Origin: an uncultured Clostridia bacterium
Lineage (GTDB): Bacteria > Bacillota > Clostridia > Christensenellales > Borkfalkiaceae
Length of the DNA stretch: 39,433 nucleotides
Assembly: GCA_947631195.1 (NCBI GenBank)
Contig: CANRKK010000024.1
Coordinates: 1 to 39,433, forward strand
Reading direction: 5' to 3'
This document shows positions 24,601 through 32,875 of this stretch, piece by piece (position 1 is the stretch's first letter; each line of letters starts with the position of its first letter). The notes below the pieces were generated by a model. That model saw nothing but the letters and a program-made list of their open reading frames with translations, did not search any database and was not told the origin of the DNA. Position numbers and translations under genes: made by a program.

Positions 24601-25164
24601 GACATAATGGGGCGAGCCGACCTGTTTAATTTTAGGCTTTTTCGTAAAACAAATTGGACGCTCGCGCAAGCGCGGCGCCTTCCGTTCGCTGAAAGTATCG
24701 ACTTCGTCCCCACCGAAGCAGCGAGCGATTTTTATCTGCCGGACAGCTTGTCAATAGGCTTGGATAAAGACAACCGCGAGGCGCTATCGTTTGACTATCA
24801 GATCAACCTTTTGCAGGAGGACGAAACCTTTGTTACATACTCAAATCTTTTCGGCACAAAAGGCAGTCGGCTGCAAATGTGCTTTCTCAATGTCGAGGCG
24901 TCGCTGTTTGACGACGGAGTTCCCATAACGTCGGGGACTATTATTGCAGACGCGGTTACTTGGACTCCTGTCGACACAAGCAGGGGCGCTATCGAAATAA
25001 GAATAACGCGCCCGCAGAATATTGACGCGGACGCGGTGAAGTCGATAGTGCTGTACGAAAAGGACGGAGCCTCTAAATATGCATATATTGCAAAAAACGT
25101 GAGCAAAATGGCAAACGACAGGAAGTTCAACAGCTGGTATATTTATCCGGTATTTACTCGATAA
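21652..25164 (+). CDS. large tail hub/knob protein, 1170 residues
   Basis: One continuous frame of 1170 residues starting 1 nt after the previous stop, overlapping the reverse-strand lipoprotein gene by 11 nt at its end. The N-terminal quarter (YYWKMFLWEGGRKSTEYSRY, VYLIEASAVAQGMHVDNIAL) and the region TCLELLRKALLTCDTRVFDN resemble tail-hub (Dit/Tal-type) segments that contact the adhesin. No peptidoglycan-hydrolase motif was found. Numerous beta-strand stretches suggest several sandwich domains. It is followed by the adhesin gene, which fits a hub-and-fibre pair. Confidence 0.55.
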   Translation: MYYWKMFLWEGGRKSTEYSRYMDAPLFLEDKLDETLDSGEVILTGMPIASKSAFPPKTKFRLERYLTANFSDEPRHWDMIVEHDDVEEYAGCPELCTHRVYLIEASAVAQGMHVDNIALTYKLQDVTLNYKTLVSKTDTLEDMGKIDIRDNGYGNLPTHENPRIEIPSGEQSHTYYFINTYYYRWSTASDLKALLYEQDGREAHTISFNIPALWFQGCRYSGRWENLTQMATQTKIVRRLCNKDGSVESEETVDERICGPKSFSEQIDELWGTAKENVWVNPGSPTPDTPYIARGTQIMGYDNNDDSLIVGIKKQFSDLYTAGQGLDITKENPDAQDEAVVITTPVMSEAQLSAGMYYEYEITCTPYPNSDSRKLPIYYSRACYVLYNSYGLHQNMTTQQTDTINSNTLYVSAKFRIRDLSQSVDGDRFLASGKQYTCLELLRKALLTCDTRVFDNNSVGLDTLEYPIIIDPFWEKRLGNVKMHETTFEQKNLWEVLIQIGYYHHAIPYLEFADDGTDRFVLRFHQLGDTEIKKKDTSAKITVFNSRNLSEYFAQYDSYVTNLFSPQSEVEEWGVVKTSDSSYLVSNNTADIHTKYPIQEIVEFDISYGNGTQSALDMIFEESIYSILTPEENVRPSKACALFYKLGDTKISGLNYTPPSTNNDAPYALKTILSALFGVNPKDPKNNLQFNDIRYHIKYRTQDSLRLSQVRPNLQDFMKNSSYEVYPHHEQYFGQQDKIIDSERFSANLFGKLIRVGNAVYQRQEYVRVPGDERESGDLVEIGGEAYYVTATENEYYPDVILQKVTYSRNFNQLSNIVTIPSEPRFYEVSERSQVRREVRIMEFLLLTTKENAATINPAFMNNSKWRSIIRSLLFADSSYDMPNFAFVRFKGDKKRAHEGIPLNKLFPSTEISRASDNSVRPKDSSDHRDVIVPLMHFPLKNAIVFEWDMDDNFKAGDSIDTSISGKGGTDDAYYSMQPVRYCDIMGRADLFNFRLFRKTNWTLAQARRLPFAESIDFVPTEAASDFYLPDSLSIGLDKDNREALSFDYQINLLQEDETFVTYSNLFGTKGSRLQMCFLNVEASLFDDGVPITSGTIIADAVTWTPVDTSRGAIEIRITRPQNIDADAVKSIVLYEKDGASKYAYIAKNVSKMANDRKFNSWYIYPVFTR

Positions 25165-25942
25165 AACCCGCTGCCGCTGCTTTTGCCAAATATCCGGACA
25201 CATCGTCAAATGTTGGCTCCGTGGCGAGCGAAGCGGGCAGATACTCGGGGAAAGAAGTTCGAGTGGCATTCTCTGACGCTTTATCATTATAGGCTATGGC
25301 ATTGCGTTTAACGCTTCTTTCGGCTGCTTGCCCGGTGATATGAACTAATACATAGTTTGCGGTTTCTTCCGTATATTCACCGTTTATCTGAACGCTTTTG
25401 CCGGTGATTTCGCTGCTTATGCTTGGGGAGGCAATTAAAGACGATTGACCGTTTAACGTTTCTTCAATCTCAATACTTTTGCCGATATTATTGGCGGTTA
25501 TATCTGCGAAAATCGCGGCACCGATTTCATCAAAGGTAATTTCGACGTAATAATCGCCTTGCTCGTTCTTCCCGACCTGAATAAGAGTAATGTGTTCGTC
25601 CGTCAGAAAGGTTTCGCCTTCCAAGACAAACGAAATCGTGATCGCGCCCTCGGTCGGGAGAGAGTATTTTGTTTTTTCTTTATAATCAGCGTACCACTTA
25701 TACACTACGTCATATTCACGAAGCAAGCCGATAAGTTCTTTTTCAGCTGCGTATCGCGCTTGCCACTGAACAAAATTCGCGTAACCTTCCTCATCCGAGC
25801 GAGCGTTATTTCCGCAACCGCAAAGGGTGAGAGCGAGCAAACAACAAAGCAACCCCAAGCCTACCAGCCGAATTACTGAATGTGATAGTTTTCTAAAATT
25901 TGGCTCGGGGGGGGGGCAATTCACATACTTGTCACAATTCAT
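25154..25942 (-). CDS. SecD P1-head-like lipoprotein (moron)
   Basis: 262 residues, the only confident minus-strand protein gene. Residues 17-43: basic RK, a hydrophobic run VIRLVGLGLLCCLLALT, then lipobox LCGC with Cys43 as the likely lipidated residue. Residues 105-205 resemble the SecD periplasmic P1-head domain: YVEITFDEIGAAIFADITAN, then SLIASPSISSEITGKSVQIN and GEYTEETANYVLVHITG. Phages use surface lipoproteins for superinfection exclusion; that role is inferred. It has its own promoter, is inserted convergently between two tail genes and differs in base composition from them. A ten-base C run spans codons 9-12 (phase-variation candidate). Confidence 0.75.
   Translation of the reverse strand: MNCDKYVNCPPPEPNFRKLSHSVIRLVGLGLLCCLLALTLCGCGNNARSDEEGYANFVQWQARYAAEKELIGLLREYDVVYKWYADYKEKTKYSLPTEGAITISFVLEGETFLTDEHITLIQVGKNEQGDYYVEITFDEIGAAIFADITANNIGKSIEIEETLNGQSSLIASPSISSEITGKSVQINGEYTEETANYVLVHITGQAAERSVKRNAIAYNDKASENATRTSFPEYLPASLATEPTFDDVSGYLAKAAAAGFIE
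25907..25916. repeat. poly-G/poly-C tract of 10 in lipoprotein start region
   Basis: Ten G on the + strand, i.e. ten C on the coding strand, covering the last base of codon 9 and codons 10-12 (TGC CCC CCC CCC) of the lipoprotein. A one-base change would put the signal peptide and lipobox out of frame. No ATG lies between the tract and the signal peptide. Confidence 0.85.
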
Positions 25943-25966
25943 AGTGCACCTCCAAAGGGTGTAATA

Positions 25967-25996
25967 ATTATATCAAATCGTACACAAAAAAGTCAA
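25967..25996 (-). promoter_or_regulatory. promoter of the lipoprotein gene
   Basis: Minus strand TTGACT (25991-25996), 18-nt spacer, TGATATAAT with extended -10 (TATAAT 25967-25972). A GGAGGTG ribosome site (25947-25953) follows before ATG 25942. Host-type, so the gene could be expressed in a lysogen. Confidence 0.75.
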
Positions 25997-26018
25997 GCAA
26001 AAAAAGGAGGACTTATAA

Positions 26019-29000
26019 ATGGAAAAAAGGCAGCACGCGCTCCGGAACATAGCCTTGAAGCTGAACGTCAGCGGCACGGTTGAGGTTTTGGAGGAGCAAA
26101 GGCTCTACAAAGGCTCGTATGGCTTCGTCAAGCTACAAGTCTACGTTCCCAAGACGCAAAACACCGCGGGTCCGCTGCTCACGGCGTTTTGCACGACGGT
26201 GGACGAACTCGGGCGCGAAGTCATAAGTAGCGAGAACCACCGCCTGTGGTACGTCGACGAGTACGAACTCGGCGGCTTCGTCTACTTGCTTTTCGAGAGC
26301 CTGTTACCGCGAGAGTTTACAGAGAAGGCAACGCAGCCGGACGGCTTGAAAATCACGTTCAACTACTGCGACAGCGTCCCGATCTACGGCGACGGTGGCG
26401 AACCGTTGCTCGACACGAACGGCGTCCCGAAGCGCAAGGCGACGGACGTCCTTATATCGAGCCGATACGTCACCACGGTGTATCCGGGCGGCTGGAACGA
26501 GGACAGCAAGGAACTTGATATAAACTCGGCAGAGGCGGCGCAGATAGGGCAGAACACCCGCGACATAGCCGAATTGCAAGCCGATTTACACGGCTTTTTG
26601 AACTCGGTCGAGGAATACAGGACAGACGCCGAAAAAGCCGCGGAAGAGGCAAAGAAGGCGCAGGGTGCGGCGGAAACCGCTCGGCAGGAAACCCTCGACG
26701 CGAAGGCAGAAGTCGACAAGGCAAAGCAGGCGACAGCCGACGCGCAGAAGGCAGCTGAGAGCGCTCGGGACACCGCGGGCGGTTTTGCCTCGGACGCACA
26801 GGCGGCGCAGAGGCTTGCCGAGCAAGCGGCGAACTCTATCAACGAGCTGAATATCACGACCAAAGAGGACGCGGAGCGAGCAGAGAAGGCGCGAGAGGGC
26901 GCCGAACAAGCGGCGTCCGACGCTATAACGACCGTCGAGAGGGTGCAGACCGAATTTGAGAGTTTCCGCGAGCAGCTCGAAGGAAAGGCAGATAATCTTT
27001 ACTTCAACCCCGAGGACAACAAGCTCTACCTTATGGCGGGCGAGGAAATTATCGGGGACGGTGTCATCGTCGCAACAGGCGGCGGTGGCGGCGGTGGTAG
27101 CGGTTCGCTTACATACACCATAACGCTGAAAAACTTACTCCCCGACCGCTCGTTCTCTATTTCGGATAGCGGCGACGCGGTGCTGCGTTTCTCTTACGCC
27201 TCGGTAGACGAGGACGGAATGGACGACGGAGCGGGTGTCGGTACGGTCACGGTCGGCGGCGTGAATGTCGCAACTATAAGCGTGGCGCAGGGCGAAAACT
27301 CGTTCGACGTGCGGGAGTATCTCTCAAACGGCAGCAACACCGTGCGTATTCGCGTCGAGAACTCGGAGGGAATGACGAAGGTCCTTTCGTACACCATAAC
27401 GGTTATCGCGCTTACTATGTCCACCACGCTTGACGCTTTCGCAACTTACAGCGGCAGCGTCGTGTTCTACTATACGCCGACCGGAACAGGCACAAAGACG
27501 GTCCACTTCATTATGGACGGTAACGAGATAGGAACGCAGACGGTCGCGGCGAGCGGCAGGACGCAGTCCTTTACTATTCCCGAGCAGTCGCACGGCGGGC
27601 ATAAGTTCGAGGCATACGCCGAACTCACCGTCAATGGCGTTACGGTCAAGTCCAACACCGTTACCCTCGGTATGATTTGGGTAAGTCAGAGCACCGACCC
27701 GATATTGCAGGCGCTCTGCGAGGTTACGAAGGTAACGCAGGGCGAGGTGATCTCCATTTCGTACTTTGCCTATGACCCCACGTCCGAAACCGCGGAGGTA
27801 ACGCTTTCCATTATCGAGGAGGGCGGCGAAACCTACTTCGAGCAGAAGCTGCTCGTCGACAGAACCGAGAAGGTGTGGAACGTCGAGAACTATCCTGTCG
27901 GGAATGTTACATTCCGTATCGCGCTGGGCGACGTTCAAGAAGATATACAAATCGAGGTCGAGGACAGCGGCATAAATATCGGGCACGCGGAGGACGACCT
28001 CGTGCTGTACTTTGACCCGAGCGGCAGAAGCAACGCCGAAGCGGACCCCGCACAATGGACGGACGGAACCACTACGGCGACGTTCGAGAACGTGGGCTTT
28101 ACCGACGCCGACGGCTGGCTCAACGACGCCGACGGAAACTCCATTTTGAGGCTGCTTCCGGGCGGCAAGGTAACGCTCAACTACAAGCTGTTTGCGGGTG
28201 ATAAACGTACCAACGGCGTAACGGTCGAGGTCGAAATGGCGACGCACAATGTGCGCGACTACGACAGCATTGTTATGTCGTGCCTGTCCGGTTCTTCGGG
28301 CTACGAGCGCGGCTTCATCATTGCCTCGCAGTACGCGCAGATCGACAGCGAGCAGTCGTCGCTCTCTATGCAGTTCCGCGAGGACGAGCGCGTCCGCATA
28401 TCGTTCGTGGTCGAGCCGAGAAACCTCAACCGCCTTATTTACGTTTACGTCAACGGCATTATGTGCGGCGCTATACAGTATCCCGAGAACGACAACTTTG
28501 CGCAGAGCACGCCTGTGGACTTGACGATAGGCGCACAGTCAAGCGGTATCGACGTGTATCGCGTCTACTACTACGACCGAGGGCTTACCCGCGGCGAGGT
28601 GCTGGCAAACTTTATCGCAGACCGCCCGACGCTCCGCGAGCGTATGGACGCCTACGTCCGAAACGACATTCTCGACGAAAGCGAGGATGTAACCATTCCG
28701 AGGCTGCCTGTCACCGTGCCGTATATGATTATAGCCTGTCCGGCGCTGCCCGACTACAAGGGCGACAAAAAGACTTGCTCCATTACTTACGTCGACCAGT
28801 CCGACCCGACAAAGAGCTTTACGGCTTCGGGTGTCGAGATAGACGTACAAGGTACTTCCTCGGCGGGCTATAAGAAGAAAAATTTCAAAATTAAGCTCAA
28901 AGAGGGCTTGACATACACTTCGTCCGGAAGCAAGGACGACAAGTACAAGCTGCGCTCGAACTCCATTCCGGTGTCGACGTTCTGCATGAAGGCGGACGTC

Positions 29001-32000
29001 GCTTCTTCGGAGAGCGCGAACAACGTCGAGCTGGTGCGCCTGTATAACGACACTTGTCCTTACAAGACCCCGCCGCAAGAGGAGAACCCGCTCGTCCGCG
29101 TTGGTATCGACGGACTTCCGTGTGTGATTTTTTGGCAAAATACCGCGACGAGGCAGACGCGTTTTTGGGGCAAGTACAACTTCAACAACGACAAGTCGAC
29201 CGAGGAGGTTTACGGCTTGACCGAGGGCTGCGAGAGCTGGGAGATACTGAACAACACTTCCGAGCGCGCCCTGTTTAAGAGTTCGGACTTCTCGACCGAG
29301 GAGTGGAAAAGCGACTTCGAGGCGCGCTATCCCGACGGCTCCACCGACTATACCAACCTCAAAAAGATGATGGACTGGGTAGTGTCCACCGACCGCTCGA
29401 AAGTAAGCGGCGAGGAACAAAAGGCGGAAAGGCTGCAAAAATTCAAGAACGAGTTCGAGGAGCATTTCGTCAAAGGTCCTATGCTGTATTACTACCTCTT
29501 TACCGAGGTATTCCTTATGGTGGACAGCCGCGCGAAAAACTTCTTTCCGTCAACCTACGACGGTACGCACTGGCTCCCGCTTCCGTATGATATGGACACG
29601 GCGATCGGCATAAACAACGAAGGACAGCTCGTTTTCGATTACGACCTCGAGGACACTGACAAGGTTTCCGGCGCGAATGTGTTTAACGGACAGGACAGCG
29701 TCCTTTGGTCGAATATCCGCGACGCATTCCCCGACGAGCTGAAAGCGCTTTACCAACAGTTAAGGACGCAAACGGTATTCTCGGACGAGGAAACCGTGAA
29801 GCGCTTCGACGAACACCAAAAGGTATGGTGCGAGGCGATTTGGGACGAGGATATGTACGAGAAGTACATAGAGCCGCTCGTAAGCGACCGTGACAGTTCC
29901 TACCTCACTATGCTGCAAGGCAACAAGGCGTCGCAGCGCGAGTGGTGGCTGTTTAACGGCTTCCGCTACCGCGACAGCAAGTATCAGACCGGAAACGCCA
30001 CGAGCAACTATATAACGCTCCGTTGCTACAACAAGGGCGACATTACCATTACGCCATACTCGCACCTGTGGGCTTGGATAAAGTACGGCTCGTACAACGT
30101 AACGCAGCGCGCGAAGCGCAACACGCAGGTGACGCTTGTTTGCCCTGCGGACCAACTTTCCGACACCGAGGTGTATATCTATTCGGCGGACAGAATTGCG
30201 CAGATAGGCGACCTCTCGGGCTTGCAAGTGGGCTACGCGAACTTCTCAATGGCGACCAAACTGCAAAAGCTGAAACTTGGCGACTTCTCGCCCGAATACG
30301 AGAATACGCACCTCAACGCGCTTTACGTCGGTAACAACGACCTTTTGAACGAACTTGACATTCAGAACTGCACGGCGCTGCAAATGGCGGTCGACTTGTC
30401 CGGCTGTGCCGGGCTTGAAAAAGTCTACGCGAAGGGCAGCGCGATCGCGGGCTTGAACCTCTCGGTCGGCGGCAAGATAAAAATTCTCGAACTGCCCGAC
30501 ACGGTGACGAACTTCACCATACGCGACCAAAAGGAACTTGAACTCGTAACTTTTGAGGGCTATGACAACATAGCGACCCTGCGCGTGGAGAACACCCCGA
30601 ACGTTCCCATTGAGGAGATCGTCAACAACAGCTCGGCGCTCAACCGTGTGCGCCTTGTCGGCGTGGACTGGACGGCGACGAACGAGGAAACTTTGAGGGC
30701 GACCTTGACGAAGCTCAAATCTTGCGGCGGCTTGGACGCCACCGGAGATAACGCCGACGCTCCGGTAGTAGTCGGCACCGTTCGTGTGGAAAGCCTCGAC
30801 AGCGACGACTTCTTCACCGAAATTGCCAACGACTTCCCCGACCTCGTAGTCATAGTAAACAGTGTGGCGAACTACCTTGTCCGCTACCTCAACCACGACG
30901 GAACGCTGCTTTACTCGTACAGGGTAACGGCTGGCGCGGACGCTATCGACCCGGTATCGCAGAGGCTTATATCTGCACCAACGCGCGAGCAGACGCCGCA
31001 GGAAGCGGAGTACGGACAAAAGTTTACATACGCTGGCTTTGGGACGCTCCCGAAGAATATCCGCAGCAACACCACGATAGTGGCGCAGTACACGAGCAGC
31101 TTCCGCGTTCGCTTCTACTCGGGCGACGTGGTGTTCCAAGAAACGTGGGTAACGGAAGGCGGGCGCGTAACGCTCCCGAGCAGCGAGCCGAAGCGCGACC
31201 CCGACGTGCAGTGGACTTACACCTTCGACAGGTGGGGCGACGTTCCGCCGCGTGTCTTTGCTCCGGTGGACATTCAAGCCATATTCACGCAGGAAATCAG
31301 AAAGTATCCGGTGCACTTCTACAACTACGACCAGCTTGTTAAGACGGTGGAGGAGGTGCCCTACGGTAGCGACGTCCAAGAAGCGGATATGCCGGAAACC
31401 CCGAAAATACTTACGAGGGACAACCCCGACGACTTCCCATTCATTGGCTGGTCGCCCGAACCGAAGAATATCCAAGGCGAAACGTCGTGTTATGCGCGAT
31501 ACGACATGCACCGTGGAACTTCCGACACCCCGATTTACGGCGTCGAGTGGGATAACACAACGAGCCGCGAGATGAGGCGTACGGACGACGCTGTCGACCT
31601 CGGCTTCGCTATTGACCCCTCGACCGGACAAATCGTTTCCGACTTCGATAATCTCGCACCGTGGAACGGCGAAATCGTTACCGACGTCTACGACAATGTT
31701 TTCAAGAAGTTCCCCGCGCACTATATGCGCGTAACCTACGACAAGGACGGAAACCTCGACAGCGTGGCAGTATCGCAGGGTCCTGTCCACGGCTCCGACT
31801 GGGTCCACGTCGACGAGTTTTGGTACGCAGTTTACGGTGCTTCTACGTCCTTGCAGAACGCAAAAGAGCTTGCGAGCATATCGGGTGTGGCGCGAAAGGC
31901 AAACACGACGCGCGCGGGCTTCCGTACAGCGGCAGCGGCTATCGGGGCGGGGTATCAACAGCTTGACCTCAAACACAAGATGATTACCGTGTTCCTGTGG

Positions 32001-32567
32001 TGGATAGAATACGCCACGAAGGACGCGGACTCCATAATGAAAGGACGCAGATCGAGAAGCGGCACAGGAAAGACCGAGGAAGCCTGCACGACAGGCAATA
32101 CGGACAGTATCCCGACGCCGAGCGGCTATGTCCTTGAAACGGAGCAGATGAAGTGGCACAATATCGAGGACTTTGTCGGTAATTACTTGGAGTGGATAGA
32201 CGGTGTAACTTATGCCGGAACCTCGGGCAAGATACGCGTTTGCGACGACCCGACGAAATTCTCCGACAGTACGTCCGACGCGAACTACAAGGTGCCGAGC
32301 TATACCATACCGAGCAGCACGAACTATATCACCGCTTTCGGTTGGGACCCCGACAATCCGTTTATGTGCTATCCGACAAAGACGGTCAGCGGCGAAAACG
32401 GCTTCTGCGACTATTGCTATCCTGTAAGTTCGTCGTACCCTGTCGTTTGCTCGGGTGCTGTCTGGAACGGCTCGAGCTCGTACCTCGGCTTGGTGTACTT
32501 CAACGGCAGCTCGGCGTCGTACTCGTACTCGGATCTCGGCGGTCGCCTTCTAAAAATTCCCCTTTGA
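26019..32567 (+). CDS. giant tail adhesin, DGR target (C-type-lectin/FGE fold tip)
   Basis: 2182 residues; AAAAGGAGG before ATG. Domain order seen: 1-165 beta-rich baseplate-attachment head (BppU-like); 180-320 Ala-rich coiled coil; Gly hinge near 354; Ig/cadherin-like repeats 360-640; lectin/LamG-like 660-880; a CotH-kinase-like domain about 900-1310 (DVQGTSSAGYKKKNFKIKL near 942, LPLPYDMDTAIG near 1188); leucine-rich region about 1408-1560; three B-repeat-like units (about 1618-1830), and a C-terminal formylglycine-enzyme/C-type-lectin fold (about 1830-2182). The last 45 residues contain the DGR variable repeat. It most likely binds the receptor on the host surface. Confidence 0.85.
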   Translation: MEKRQHALRNIALKLNVSGTVEVLEEQRLYKGSYGFVKLQVYVPKTQNTAGPLLTAFCTTVDELGREVISSENHRLWYVDEYELGGFVYLLFESLLPREFTEKATQPDGLKITFNYCDSVPIYGDGGEPLLDTNGVPKRKATDVLISSRYVTTVYPGGWNEDSKELDINSAEAAQIGQNTRDIAELQADLHGFLNSVEEYRTDAEKAAEEAKKAQGAAETARQETLDAKAEVDKAKQATADAQKAAESARDTAGGFASDAQAAQRLAEQAANSINELNITTKEDAERAEKAREGAEQAASDAITTVERVQTEFESFREQLEGKADNLYFNPEDNKLYLMAGEEIIGDGVIVATGGGGGGGSGSLTYTITLKNLLPDRSFSISDSGDAVLRFSYASVDEDGMDDGAGVGTVTVGGVNVATISVAQGENSFDVREYLSNGSNTVRIRVENSEGMTKVLSYTITVIALTMSTTLDAFATYSGSVVFYYTPTGTGTKTVHFIMDGNEIGTQTVAASGRTQSFTIPEQSHGGHKFEAYAELTVNGVTVKSNTVTLGMIWVSQSTDPILQALCEVTKVTQGEVISISYFAYDPTSETAEVTLSIIEEGGETYFEQKLLVDRTEKVWNVENYPVGNVTFRIALGDVQEDIQIEVEDSGINIGHAEDDLVLYFDPSGRSNAEADPAQWTDGTTTATFENVGFTDADGWLNDADGNSILRLLPGGKVTLNYKLFAGDKRTNGVTVEVEMATHNVRDYDSIVMSCLSGSSGYERGFIIASQYAQIDSEQSSLSMQFREDERVRISFVVEPRNLNRLIYVYVNGIMCGAIQYPENDNFAQSTPVDLTIGAQSSGIDVYRVYYYDRGLTRGEVLANFIADRPTLRERMDAYVRNDILDESEDVTIPRLPVTVPYMIIACPALPDYKGDKKTCSITYVDQSDPTKSFTASGVEIDVQGTSSAGYKKKNFKIKLKEGLTYTSSGSKDDKYKLRSNSIPVSTFCMKADVASSESANNVELVRLYNDTCPYKTPPQEENPLVRVGIDGLPCVIFWQNTATRQTRFWGKYNFNNDKSTEEVYGLTEGCESWEILNNTSERALFKSSDFSTEEWKSDFEARYPDGSTDYTNLKKMMDWVVSTDRSKVSGEEQKAERLQKFKNEFEEHFVKGPMLYYYLFTEVFLMVDSRAKNFFPSTYDGTHWLPLPYDMDTAIGINNEGQLVFDYDLEDTDKVSGANVFNGQDSVLWSNIRDAFPDELKALYQQLRTQTVFSDEETVKRFDEHQKVWCEAIWDEDMYEKYIEPLVSDRDSSYLTMLQGNKASQREWWLFNGFRYRDSKYQTGNATSNYITLRCYNKGDITITPYSHLWAWIKYGSYNVTQRAKRNTQVTLVCPADQLSDTEVYIYSADRIAQIGDLSGLQVGYANFSMATKLQKLKLGDFSPEYENTHLNALYVGNNDLLNELDIQNCTALQMAVDLSGCAGLEKVYAKGSAIAGLNLSVGGKIKILELPDTVTNFTIRDQKELELVTFEGYDNIATLRVENTPNVPIEEIVNNSSALNRVRLVGVDWTATNEETLRATLTKLKSCGGLDATGDNADAPVVVGTVRVESLDSDDFFTEIANDFPDLVVIVNSVANYLVRYLNHDGTLLYSYRVTAGADAIDPVSQRLISAPTREQTPQEAEYGQKFTYAGFGTLPKNIRSNTTIVAQYTSSFRVRFYSGDVVFQETWVTEGGRVTLPSSEPKRDPDVQWTYTFDRWGDVPPRVFAPVDIQAIFTQEIRKYPVHFYNYDQLVKTVEEVPYGSDVQEADMPETPKILTRDNPDDFPFIGWSPEPKNIQGETSCYARYDMHRGTSDTPIYGVEWDNTTSREMRRTDDAVDLGFAIDPSTGQIVSDFDNLAPWNGEIVTDVYDNVFKKFPAHYMRVTYDKDGNLDSVAVSQGPVHGSDWVHVDEFWYAVYGASTSLQNAKELASISGVARKANTTRAGFRTAAAAIGAGYQQLDLKHKMITVFLWWIEYATKDADSIMKGRRSRSGTGKTEEACTTGNTDSIPTPSGYVLETEQMKWHNIEDFVGNYLEWIDGVTYAGTSGKIRVCDDPTKFSDSTSDANYKVPSYTIPSSTNYITAFGWDPDNPFMCYPTKTVSGENGFCDYCYPVSSSYPVVCSGAVWNGSSSYLGLVYFNGSSASYSYSDLGGRLLKIPL
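32431..32547 (+). repeat. DGR variable repeat (VR)
   Basis: 117 bp at the 3' end of the adhesin gene, aligned without gaps to the template repeat 210 bp downstream. There are 18 mismatches, 17 of them at template A (to G, T or C) and one at a C. They change 14 residues (for example N to Y, G, S, V, D; H to L). The invariant 3' end CTCGGCGGTCGCC is the likely initiation-of-mutagenic-homing (IMH) element. Confidence 0.95.
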
Positions 32568-32597
32568 GGGGGTGAGGGGGATACTTCCCCCTCAAAA
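32563..32597 (+). other. hairpin/cruciform just after the VR
   Basis: TTTGAGGGGG (32563-32572) can pair with CCCCCTCAAA (32587-32596). Alternatively TGAGGGGG (32573-32580) pairs CCCCCTCA (32587-32594) over a 6-nt loop. Similar hairpins after VR raise DGR homing efficiency in Bordetella phage BPP-1. No good U-tract is seen, so a terminator role is less likely. Confidence 0.65.
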
Positions 32598-32622
32598 ATA
32601 ACAACTGAATAACTTTTAGGGA

Positions 32623-32792
32623 CTTGGGGTCCAGACCGCTCGTCGAACCCTGTCGTTTACTCGGGTGCTAACTGGAACAACTCGAACTCGAACCACGGCT
32701 TGGTGTACTTCAACAACAACTCGACGTCGAACTCGAACTCGAACATCGGCGGTCGCCAATCTATCCGATTATAAATTCTTTCGGACCCCAAG
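32623..32792 (+). repeat. 10-bp inverted repeat enclosing the template repeat
   Basis: CTTGGGGTCC (32623-32632) and GGACCCCAAG (32783-32792) are perfect inverted repeats lying 8 nt before and 25 nt after the TR. In RNA they would close a loop around the template region. Possible role: folding the TR transcript or protecting it for the reverse transcriptase; this is inference. Confidence 0.75.
32641..32757 (+). repeat. DGR template repeat (TR)
   Basis: 117-bp non-coding template, no start or ribosome site. In the adhesin frame it is packed with AAC codons (10 or so Asn), the codon type that adenine mutagenesis diversifies most. It lies between the target gene and the reverse transcriptase. 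The 3' end ATCGGCGGTCGCC differs from the VR end by ATC/CTC only, the expected IMH*/IMH relation. Confidence 0.95.
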
Positions 32793-32875
32793 CTCCTTAC
32801 CACTTGGTAAAAAATAACTCGTAAAGGGTATGGTTTAGTAGGTCGCTTCTCGAAACACCATAAGAGGTATTAGAA

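Noticed and set aside
30246-32159. 637-codon open frame on the minus strand under the adhesin gene
   Set aside because: Mirrors the codon bias of the real + strand gene (G/C-rich third positions), has no ribosome site, and its composition is Arg/Val/His-rich junk.
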